DNA of 20,927 bases from an uncultured Frankiales bacterium (GTDB lineage: Bacteria; Actinomycetota; Actinomycetes; Mycobacteriales; SCTD01): assembly GCA_946479905.1 (NCBI GenBank), contig CAMLIA010000057.1, forward strand, positions 1-20,927, written 5' to 3'. The position numbers and the translations under genes are program-made. Shown here one piece after another: positions 16,073-20,927 of this stretch (position 1 is the stretch's first letter; each line of letters opens with the position of its first letter). Below the pieces are notes generated by a model. That model was not told the origin of the DNA and ran no database searches. It worked only from the letters and a program-made list of their open reading frames with translations.

Positions 16073-16078
16073 TACGTT
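16073..16078 (+). promoter_or_regulatory. Possible internal -10 (TACGTT) before trxA
   Basis: TACGTT in the trxB-trxA gap fits TANNNT and would give a leader of about 24 nt with AGAGGAG (16097-16103) as ribosome-binding site. There is no supporting -35; it may be chance. Confidence 0.25.
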
Positions 16079-16108
16079 CTTGAGATCACCCGCTACAGAG
16101 GAGCCTTG

Positions 16109-16435
16109 ATGGGCGCGAACACCAAGACCGTGACCGATGCGACCTTCGCCTCGGACGTGCTGCAGAGCGACAAGCCGGTGCTGGTCGACTTCTGGGCAGA
16201 GTGGTGCGGCCCGTGCAAGATGGTCGCCCCCGTGCTGGAGGAGATCGCCGGCGACCACGCCGACAAGATCTCCGTCGTGAAGCTCAACATCGACGAGAAC
16301 CCGGGTGCCGCCCGCGACTACCAGATCATGTCGATCCCGACGATGGCCGTCTTCCAGGGCGGCAAGATCGTCAAGTCGATCGTCGGCGCGAAGCCGAAGG
16401 CCGCGATCCTCAAGGACCTCGAGGCCTACCTCTAG
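16109..16435 (+). CDS. trxA: Thioredoxin
   Basis: A 108-residue protein with the classical thioredoxin fold. The active site is WCGPCK, with Cys33 and Cys36, preceded by VLVDFWAEW. The cis-proline loop reads MSIPTMAVF, and the GG before the last strand is present (FQGGKIV). It is the general disulfide reductant of the cytoplasm, reduced by the upstream TrxB. The ATG at 16109 is preferred over the in-frame TTG three bases earlier, because AGAGGAG stands 5 nt before it. A strong GNRA-loop terminator follows 20 nt after the stop, so trxBA is a closed two-gene unit. Nothing unusual. Confidence 0.97.
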   Translation: MGANTKTVTDATFASDVLQSDKPVLVDFWAEWCGPCKMVAPVLEEIAGDHADKISVVKLNIDENPGAARDYQIMSIPTMAVFQGGKIVKSIVGAKPKAAILKDLEAYL

Positions 16436-16455
16436 CCGACGCCCACCCGCTCGCA

Positions 16456-16479
16456 GGCCGGATCCGCAAGGGTCCGGCC
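16456..16479 (+). terminator. Terminator after trxA
   Basis: A 10-bp stem, ggccggatcc (16456-16465) with gggtccggcc (16470-16479), has one G-U pair and a GCAA tetraloop, followed by ttcgtg. It is compact and very stable, placed 20 nt after the trxA stop. Confidence 0.8.
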
Positions 16480-16519
16480 TTCGTGCATGCTGAGGCCTGT
16501 CTCAGGGGAGGTTCGGTTC

Positions 16520-17647
16520 ATGCCCGTGTCCAGCCCGCTCTTCCGGCGCGGTGACGCAGGCCCAGCCGTCAGCGAGATCCAGGCCGCGCTCGTGCACCTC
16601 GGGCTGCTCGCGCACGCGCCCGTCCCCCCGGTGTTCGACCAGCCCACGGACTGGGCGGTCCGCGAGTTCCAGCAGAACCGGGGCCTCGTCGTCGACGGCA
16701 TCGTGGGCCCGGAGACGTGGGCCGCGCTGCAGGCGGCCCGGTTGTCGCTCGGCGACCGGTTGCTGTCGCTCGCCGGCCGGCGCTACGCGGGGGACGACGT
16801 CGCCGCCCTCCAGGAGCGGCTCGCCGAGCTCGGCTTCGACACCGGCCGGGTGGACGGCGTCTTCGGTCACCGGACGGAGGCGGCCCTCAAGGCCTTCCAG
16901 CGGGAGTACGGCCTGGTGAGCGACGGCGTCTGCGGGCCCGCCACGCTGCGCGCTCTCAAGCAGCTCGGCCGGCTCGTGACGGGCGGCCGGCCGCAGGTCC
17001 TGCGGGAGAGCGAGCAGCTGCACCGGTCGGGTGCGGCCCTCGCCGGCAAGGTGGTCGTCATCGACCCCGGGCACGGCGGTCCCGACCGCGGCGCCGCCGC
17101 GCACGGCCTGGACGAGGCGGCCGTCGTGGAGGACCTCGCCGCCCGGCTCGAGGGGCGGCTCACCGCCATGGGGGTCCGCGTGGTGCTGACCCGGGGCCCC
17201 GACAGCTGCCCCACCGACGAGGAGCGGGCGGCGCTGGCGAACGACGTGCGCGCCGACGTGGTGCTGAGCCTGCACGTCGACCGCGGCTCCTCGCCACGGT
17301 GCCAGGGGGTGGCGACCTACCACTACGGGACAGGCTCGGGCAGCACGTCCACGATCGGCGAGCGGCTCGCCTCGCTGGTGCAGCGCGAGGTGGTCGCGCG
17401 CACCGACCTGGTCGACTGCCGGGTGCACGCCAAGACGTGGGCGCTGCTGCGGCTGACCTCCATGCCGGCCGTGCGCCTGGAGCTCGGGCACCTCACCAAC
17501 CCCGGCGACGCCGGGCTGCTCGCCGACCCGGCCTTCCGCGACACCGTCGCCGAAGGGGTGCTCGTCGCCGTCCAGCGGCTCTACCTCCCGGCCGACCAGG
17601 ACCCGCCCACCGGCGTGCTGCGCCTGCCGGACCTCGCGCAGCTCTGA
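16520..17647 (+). CDS. cwlM: CwlM-like protein: two peptidoglycan-binding domains plus amidase_3 fold
   Basis: 375 residues without a signal peptide, so probably cytoplasmic. Two PG_binding_1 repeats (about 8-72, ending DGIVGPETWAAL, and about 83-147, ending DGVCGPATLRAL) are followed by an N-acetylmuramoyl-L-alanine amidase (amidase_3) domain (about 177-355). The usual zinc ligands and catalytic acid are all present: His185 (DPGHGG), Glu199, His252 (SLHVD) and Glu321 (RLELGH). M. tuberculosis CwlM (Rv3915), in the same position after trxC, acts mainly as a PknB-phosphorylated regulator that activates MurA and contacts MurJ/FhaA. The lack of a signal peptide fits that role. A lone threonine in the C-terminal tail (Thr364 in PPTGVL) could be the phosphosite. 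The ATG at 16520 has GGGGAGG 8 nt upstream; an earlier ATG at 16487 has poorer support. Confidence 0.88.
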   Translation: MPVSSPLFRRGDAGPAVSEIQAALVHLGLLAHAPVPPVFDQPTDWAVREFQQNRGLVVDGIVGPETWAALQAARLSLGDRLLSLAGRRYAGDDVAALQERLAELGFDTGRVDGVFGHRTEAALKAFQREYGLVSDGVCGPATLRALKQLGRLVTGGRPQVLRESEQLHRSGAALAGKVVVIDPGHGGPDRGAAAHGLDEAAVVEDLAARLEGRLTAMGVRVVLTRGPDSCPTDEERAALANDVRADVVLSLHVDRGSSPRCQGVATYHYGTGSGSTSTIGERLASLVQREVVARTDLVDCRVHAKTWALLRLTSMPAVRLELGHLTNPGDAGLLADPAFRDTVAEGVLVAVQRLYLPADQDPPTGVLRLPDLAQL

Positions 17648-17653
17648 CCCGCC

Positions 17654-17676
17654 CGCCGCTCAGGAGCTGAGCGGCG
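17654..17676. terminator. Bidirectional terminator between convergent genes
   Basis: cgccgctcag (17654-17663), loop gag, ctgagcggcg (17667-17676): a perfect 10-bp stem. It begins 6 nt after the cwlM stop and contains the stop and last codons of the opposite gene. Being symmetrical, it can act on both strands. Confidence 0.65.
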
Positions 17677-18163
17677 TGCCCGTCGGGACCGGCGCACCGG
17701 GCCGCGGTGTCGCGCACGCCTCCGCGGCCGTGGTCACCGGCCGGCCGAGCGAGCTGCTCAGGGTGCTGCCGTCCGCGGTGCGCACCAGCAGCGTCAGCTC
17801 GGGCACCGGTCCGCCGCACGTGATCGGCACCGTCCCGGTCACGTCGCCGGCCAGCAGGTGCAGCGGGTGACCGCGCCCGTCCACCTCCAGCGACGCGGCG
17901 ACGCCGGTGCTCACGTGCGCCCGCACGACGAGCTGGTGGGAGCCGCGTGCGTAGGTCGTGATCCGCAGCTGGGAGACGACGAGCACCGCCGGGGCGGTGG
18001 GGCTCGGCGCGGGCGTGCCGGTGGGCGACGGTGCGGGCGCCGCGGAGGAGGGCCCGCTGTCGTCGTCCAGGAAGGGCACCGTGGCGACCCCGCTGACGAG
18101 CACCAGCGAGGCGGCGGCCAGCAGCCACCCCTCCGCCCTGCTCAGTCCGGACACGGGGGACAT
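17660..18163 (-). CDS. Membrane-anchored hypothetical protein
   Basis: 167 residues, not recognised. After a short cytoplasmic start (MSPVSGLSRAEG) comes one hydrophobic helix at about 13-31. A Pro/Ser/Thr-rich spacer (about 36-58) and a small extracytoplasmic beta-rich domain with two cysteines (ITCGG and EACATP), likely disulfide-bonded, follow. It has the look of an anchored ligand-binding or structural envelope protein. The ATG at 18163 follows the GNAT stop by 16 nt and has GGGGGG about 5 nt upstream, so it is the third gene of the leftward operon with the GNAT and small membrane protein. A GTG nine bases further in is a possible alternative start. Its final codons form part of the shared terminator hairpin. 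Confidence 0.7.
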   Translation of the reverse strand: MSPVSGLSRAEGWLLAAASLVLVSGVATVPFLDDDSGPSSAAPAPSPTGTPAPSPTAPAVLVVSQLRITTYARGSHQLVVRAHVSTGVAASLEVDGRGHPLHLLAGDVTGTVPITCGGPVPELTLLVRTADGSTLSSSLGRPVTTAAEACATPRPGAPVPTGTPLSS

Positions 18164-18179
18164 CCTGCCCCCCGCAGGG

Positions 18180-18809
18180 TCAGACCGGGCGGAGGAGCGG
18201 GTCGGTCATCGACCCGAGCAGCTTCTCGAGCGCCACCTCGACGTCCTCCCGCCACGACACCGCGCTCTTGAGCTCGAGCCGCAGGCGGGGGAACCGGTGG
18301 TGCGGCCGGACGGTCTTGAAGCCCACCGCCTTGAGGTGGTCGGCCGGCAGCACGCAGGCCGGGGCGTCGGGGTTGTGGTTGAGGTCGCCGAACGCCTCGA
18401 TGGCCTTCACCCCCCGCCGGGTGAGGTCCTTGGCCACCGACTGCAGCAGCATCCGGCCGATCCCGCCGCCGGCGAACTCCGGGAGCACCTGCCCGGTCAT
18501 GAGCAGCACGGCATCCGCGGACACGGGGGAGGTGGGGAAGGCGACCGAGCGCGGGACGTACATCGGCGGGGCGAACATGACGTAGCCGGCGGGCACGCTG
18601 TCGATGTAGGCGATCTTGCCGCAGCTGCCCCACTCGAGCAGCGTCGCCGACACCCAGCTCTCCTTCTCGAAGGCGGTGTCGCCGGCCTCGACCGCGCGGT
18701 CGTGGCTGACCGGGTCGAGCTCCCAGAACACGCACTTGCGGCAGCGGCTGGGCAGGTCGTCGAGGTTGTCCAGGGTGATGTTGACCGCGCGCCTAGACAA
18801 CGTGACCAC
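18180..18809 (-). CDS. GNAT family N-acetyltransferase
   Basis: 209 residues. The acetyl-CoA-binding signature is visible at about 111-121 (EFAGGGIGRML, the R/QxxGxG/A pattern) within LPEFAGGGIGRMLLQSVAKDL, and a later AVGFKTV strand fits motif B. The N-terminal part has CRKCVFWELDP with Cys23 and Cys26. The acceptor substrate is unknown. The GTG at 18809 was chosen; a TTG at 18800 in the same frame would remove three residues and cannot be excluded. The start lies inside the end of the 41-codon upstream gene (17-nt overlap), so translation is probably coupled. It heads towards the anchored hypothetical gene. GNAT genes of this form are common in this interval of actinobacterial origin regions. 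Confidence 0.85.
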   Translation of the reverse strand: MVTLSRRAVNITLDNLDDLPSRCRKCVFWELDPVSHDRAVEAGDTAFEKESWVSATLLEWGSCGKIAYIDSVPAGYVMFAPPMYVPRSVAFPTSPVSADAVLLMTGQVLPEFAGGGIGRMLLQSVAKDLTRRGVKAIEAFGDLNHNPDAPACVLPADHLKAVGFKTVRPHHRFPRLRLELKSAVSWREDVEVALEKLLGSMTDPLLRPV

Positions 18810-18918
18810 CGCCCGACGCGCCGGGCCCCCTGAGCAGCCCGGCCAGCCAACCGGCCACGACGCCCAGCCCGAGGCCCAGCACGATCAGCGCGACCGCAGG
18901 GCGGTGGGGGGAAGCCAC
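18793..18918 (-). CDS. Small single-helix membrane protein (41 residues)
   Basis: The reading frame extends further upstream, but a GTG at 18918-18916 sits exactly 6 nt after a TACCCT -10 (18930-18925). This makes it a leaderless start giving 41 residues. The sequence is a short polar N-terminus (ASPHRP), one strongly hydrophobic helix (about 7-27, AVALIVLGLGLGVVAGWLAG) and a glycine-rich basic tail. The last 17 nt overlap the start of the GNAT gene. Its translation may serve to deliver ribosomes to the GNAT start, or the peptide may act on its own at the membrane. No family is recognised, and the size makes the call tentative. Confidence 0.55.
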   Translation of the reverse strand: MASPHRPAVALIVLGLGLGVVAGWLAGLLRGPGASGGGHVV

Positions 18919-18924
18919 CCGGTC

Positions 18925-18930
18925 AGGGTA
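18925..18930 (-). promoter_or_regulatory. -10 element (TACCCT) for the small protein-GNAT operon
   Basis: Read on the minus strand, TACCCT is followed by 6 nt and then GTG at 18918, the leaderless arrangement seen at several other genes here. It is divergent from the aminotransferase -10 about 34 bp away. Confidence 0.55.
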
Positions 18931-18964
18931 GTCACGCGTCCCGCAAACGCCTAGCGGCCGCCGG

Positions 18965-18970
18965 TACCGT
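18965..18970 (+). promoter_or_regulatory. -10 element (TACCGT) for the aminotransferase gene, leaderless
   Basis: TACCGT matches TANNNT and is followed by ggacac, six bases, and then the ATG at 18977. There is no ribosome-binding site between them. Confidence 0.6.
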
Positions 18971-18976
18971 GGACAC

Positions 18977-20281
18977 ATGGCTGGGGTCACTGGGTCGTTC
19001 GGACTCGACGCGTTCACCGGCCGCTATGCGCACCGCACAGCGGGGATGACGGCGAGCGAGATCCGAGCTCTCTTCGCGGTGGCGAGCCGCCCCGAGGTCG
19101 TCAGCCTGGCCGGCGGCATGCCGTACACCACCGCGCTGCCGCTCGACGCGGTCGGCAAGCTGATGTCGGACCTGCTCGCGACCCGCGGGGCGGCGGCCCT
19201 GCAGTACGGCAGCGGCCAGGGCGACCCGGAGCTGCGCGAGCGCATCTGCGAGGTGATGGCGCTCGAGGGCGTCATCGGCTCCCCGGACGACGTCACCGTG
19301 ACCGTCGGCAGCCAGCAGGCGCTCGACCTCATCACCCGGATCTTCATCGACCCCGGTGACGTCATCCTCGCCGAGGCCCCGTCCTACGTCGGGGCGCTCG
19401 GGACGTTCGCGTCCTACCAGGCGGAGGTCGTGCACGTCCCGATGGACGACCAGGGGCTGGTCCCGGAGGCGCTCCGGGAGGCGATCGCCGCGGTGGCCGC
19501 GTCGGGCCGGCGGGTGAAGTTCCTGTACACGATCCCGAACTTCCACAACCCGGCCGGGACGTCGCTGTCGGACCCCCGGCGGGACGAGGTGCTGCAGATC
19601 TGCGTCGAGGCCGGGCTGCTCGTCATCGAGGACAACCCCTACGGGCTGCTCGGCTTCGAGGGACCGCCGACACCGGCGATCCGGTCGCGGGGGGACGAGG
19701 AGAACGTCATCTACCTCGGCTCGTTCTCCAAGACGTTCGCGCCGGGGCTGCGGGTCGGCTGGGTGCTGGCTCCGCACGCGGTCCGCGAGAAGCTCGTCCT
19801 CGCGTCCGAGGCTTCGGTGCTGTGCCCGCCGGCGCTCAACCAGATGGTCGTCACCGAGTACCTCACCACCCAGGACTGGCAGGGCCAGGTCGAGGTCTTC
19901 AAGGGCATCTACCGCGAGCGGCGGGACGCGATGCTCGGCGCGCTGGCGACGCTGATGCCCGCGGGCACGACGTGGACCCACCCCACCGGCGGCTTCTACG
20001 TGTGGACCACGCTGCCCGAGGGGCTGGACGCGAAGGTCATGCAGCCGCGCGCGATCACGGCGCGGGTCGCCTACGTGCCGGGGATCGGCTTCTACGCCGA
20101 CGGGCAGGGCCAGCGCGAGCTGCGGCTGTCGTACTGCTTCCCCGAGCCGTCCCGGATCGAGGAGGGGGTGCGGCGGCTCGCGGGTGTCGTGGAGGCCGAG
20201 CTCGAGCTGCTCGAGACCTTCGGCCCGATGCTGCCGCACGAGGTCCACGGCTCCGTCACACCGTCGCCCGACCTCGCCTGA
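18977..20281 (+). CDS. PLP-dependent aminotransferase (class I/II fold, 2-aminoadipate/MocR-type domain)
   Basis: 434 residues without the N-terminal GntR DNA-binding domain of true MocR regulators, so it is an enzyme rather than a transcription factor. Fold-type I landmarks are QYGSGQGDPELRE (substrate and cofactor loop), NPAG with Asn191, EDNPYG with Asp219 and Tyr222, and the Schiff-base lysine Lys252 in GSFSKTFAPGLRVGW. RELRLSYCF near the C-terminus supplies the arginine for the substrate carboxylate. It resembles the Lys-AT / 2-aminoadipate or aromatic aminotransferase group; the substrate is undecided. The ATG is fixed by the leaderless -10 six bases before. A gene of this type often lies between the GNAT gene and parB in actinobacteria. 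It converges on parB with an 80-nt gap. Confidence 0.88.
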   Translation: MAGVTGSFGLDAFTGRYAHRTAGMTASEIRALFAVASRPEVVSLAGGMPYTTALPLDAVGKLMSDLLATRGAAALQYGSGQGDPELRERICEVMALEGVIGSPDDVTVTVGSQQALDLITRIFIDPGDVILAEAPSYVGALGTFASYQAEVVHVPMDDQGLVPEALREAIAAVAASGRRVKFLYTIPNFHNPAGTSLSDPRRDEVLQICVEAGLLVIEDNPYGLLGFEGPPTPAIRSRGDEENVIYLGSFSKTFAPGLRVGWVLAPHAVREKLVLASEASVLCPPALNQMVVTEYLTTQDWQGQVEVFKGIYRERRDAMLGALATLMPAGTTWTHPTGGFYVWTTLPEGLDAKVMQPRAITARVAYVPGIGFYADGQGQRELRLSYCFPEPSRIEEGVRRLAGVVEAELELLETFGPMLPHEVHGSVTPSPDLA

Positions 20282-20285
20282 TCCA

Positions 20286-20300
20286 CCCGGCCGCACCGGG
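20286..20300. terminator. Weak hairpin between the aminotransferase and parB ends
   Basis: cccgg (20286-20290) and ccggg (20296-20300) enclose ccgca. The stem is short and has no T-run on either strand. The remainder of the 20282-20361 gap shows only a further weak ccggaa...ttccg pairing. Confidence 0.25.
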
Positions 20301-20361
20301 CGTGCGTCCTCCGGAACCTCACGCCTCCAGCGCCGGCAGCTTCCGTAACGCGCAAGCCTCG

Positions 20362-20927
20362 TCAGGCGGGGGCGGGGCCGTTGATGATGTCGGCGACCCG
20401 CTGGAGGTCCTCCAGGGTCGCGAACTCGATGGTGATCTTGCCCTTGCGGCTGCCGACGTCGACCTTGACCCGCGTCTCCAGCCGGTCGCTGAGCTGCTCG
20501 GCGACCTCCCGCGCGGCCTCGGGCACCAGCCGCTTCTGCGCCTGCTTGCGGTGCCGCTCCGGTACCTCGGCACCGGCGAGCGCCACCGCCTCCTCGGTGG
20601 AGCGGACGCTCATCCCCTCCGCGATCACCCGGTGCGCCATCGCGTCCATCGCCTCGGGCGAGCTCAGGCCCAGGATGGCCCGCGCATGGCCCGCCGAGAT
20701 CACCCCCGCGGCGACCTTGGACTGCACGGTCGGTGGCAGCCCGAGCAGCCGGATCGTGTTGGAGATCTGCGGGCGCGAGCGACCGATCCGCTGCGCCAGC
20801 TCCTCGTGGGTGGCGCCGAAGTCGCGCAGCAGCTGCTGGTAGGCGGCCGCCTCCTCCAGCGGGTTGAGCTGCGACCGGTGCAGGTTCTCCAGCAGCGCGT
20901 CGCGCAGCATCGCCGTGTCGGGCGTCT
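20362..20927 (-). CDS. parB: Chromosome-partitioning protein ParB, C-terminal part (5' truncated by window edge)
   Basis: The last 187 residues of ParB, which binds parS sites near the origin, clamps on DNA using CTP, and works with ParA to separate new origins. The fragment opens with DTAMLRDALLENLHR and LNPLEEAAAYQQLL, just after the N-terminal CTP-binding segments that lie outside the window. It continues with the helix-turn-helix (EELAQRIGRSRPQISNTIRLLGLP) and the SAGHARAIL linker region. The C-terminal dimerisation domain is lysine/arginine-rich (GSRKGKITIEF) and ends EDLQRVADIINGPAPA. The frame runs off the right edge, so the ATG at 20910 is internal. In related genomes parA and the rsmG (gid) gene follow beyond. 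No parS site was found inside this window. Confidence 0.96.
   Translation of the reverse strand, partial: TPDTAMLRDALLENLHRSQLNPLEEAAAYQQLLRDFGATHEELAQRIGRSRPQISNTIRLLGLPPTVQSKVAAGVISAGHARAILGLSSPEAMDAMAHRVIAEGMSVRSTEEAVALAGAEVPERHRKQAQKRLVPEAAREVAEQLSDRLETRVKVDVGSRKGKITIEFATLEDLQRVADIINGPAPA

Noticed and set aside
16106..16108. TTG as the start of trxA
   Set aside because: The ATG directly after it has ideal spacing from AGAGGAG and gives the usual thioredoxin N-terminus.
16487..16519. Earlier ATG (16487) as the start of the CwlM-like gene
   Set aside because: It lies only 8 nt after the trxA terminator stem, lacks a ribosome-binding site and adds 11 residues outside the peptidoglycan-binding domain. 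The ATG at 16520 has GGGGAGG at good spacing.
18977..20281. MocR-type transcription factor
   Set aside because: There is no N-terminal GntR winged helix; the protein starts directly with the aminotransferase fold.
1..20927. parS sites (palindrome of the type TGTTTCACGTGAAACA) expected near parB
   Set aside because: Several CACGTG cores occur (for example near 4520 and 15124), but none has the flanking TTT/AAA arms. No parS can be claimed in the window.
1..20927. Mobile elements, CRISPR, tRNA or rRNA genes, or horizontally acquired islands
   Set aside because: No transposase, integrase, direct-repeat array or tRNA-like cloverleaf was seen. Base composition is uniform apart from short gaps, and the gene order is that of the conserved core.

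Overview
The window is a piece of a high-GC Actinomycetota chromosome near the replication origin. The evidence is the very GC-rich coding sequence, frequent GTG starts, many apparently leaderless promoters, and a gene order matching the well-known actinobacterial block pcnA / NUDIX / DUF6049-type protein / murJ / sigM / anti-sigma / trxB / trxA / cwlM-like / parB (Rv3907c to Rv3917c in Mycobacterium tuberculosis). The genus cannot be fixed from the sequence. A separate MurJ pseudokinase, a FecR-like gene and a c-di-AMP riboswitch argue against Mycobacterium itself and point to another lineage.

Layout. 1-533 is the 3' end of inositol-3-phosphate synthase, ending in a strong hairpin. 596-1921 is an MFS exporter. 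Convergent to it, 1928-3151 (-) is a FecR-like anchored protein. 3309-4754 (-) is the CCA-adding enzyme or poly(A) polymerase, back-to-back with a tightly coupled rightward operon: NUDIX hydrolase (4804), large secreted DUF6049-type protein (5310), lipid II flippase MurJ (7559), a TadE-like small membrane protein (9173) and a coiled-coil NlpC/P60 hydrolase (9562-10659). The next unit is a c-di-AMP (ydaO-type) riboswitch (about 10754-10958) controlling a short secreted NlpC/P60 hydrolase (10973-11452). Then come a pseudokinase/discoidin-like membrane protein (11543-13093), a SigM-like ECF sigma factor (13118) and its zinc-finger anti-sigma factor (13717-14523). A Cys-rich membrane protein lies opposite (14520-15041, -). 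trxB and trxA follow under a SigR/SigH-like promoter, then a CwlM-like amidase-fold protein (16520-17647). Leftward come a 41-residue membrane protein, a GNAT acetyltransferase and an anchored hypothetical protein (18918 to 17660). A leaderless PLP aminotransferase (18977-20281) and the 3' part of parB (20362 to the edge, -) end the window.

How it works together. Most of the centre is a cell-envelope module: lipid II export (MurJ), a detached version of the pseudokinase and extracytoplasmic part that is fused to MurJ in M. tuberculosis, a CwlM-like regulator, two NlpC/P60 peptidases (one under c-di-AMP control), and an ECF sigma/anti-sigma pair next to thioredoxin genes. The flanks are housekeeping functions: tRNA 3'-end maturation, nucleotide sanitation, inositol synthesis and chromosome partitioning.

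No tRNA, rRNA, insertion sequence, prophage, CRISPR array or parS site was seen. The window looks like vertically inherited core chromosome. The points of most interest are regulatory sites and the altered architecture of the MurJ module.
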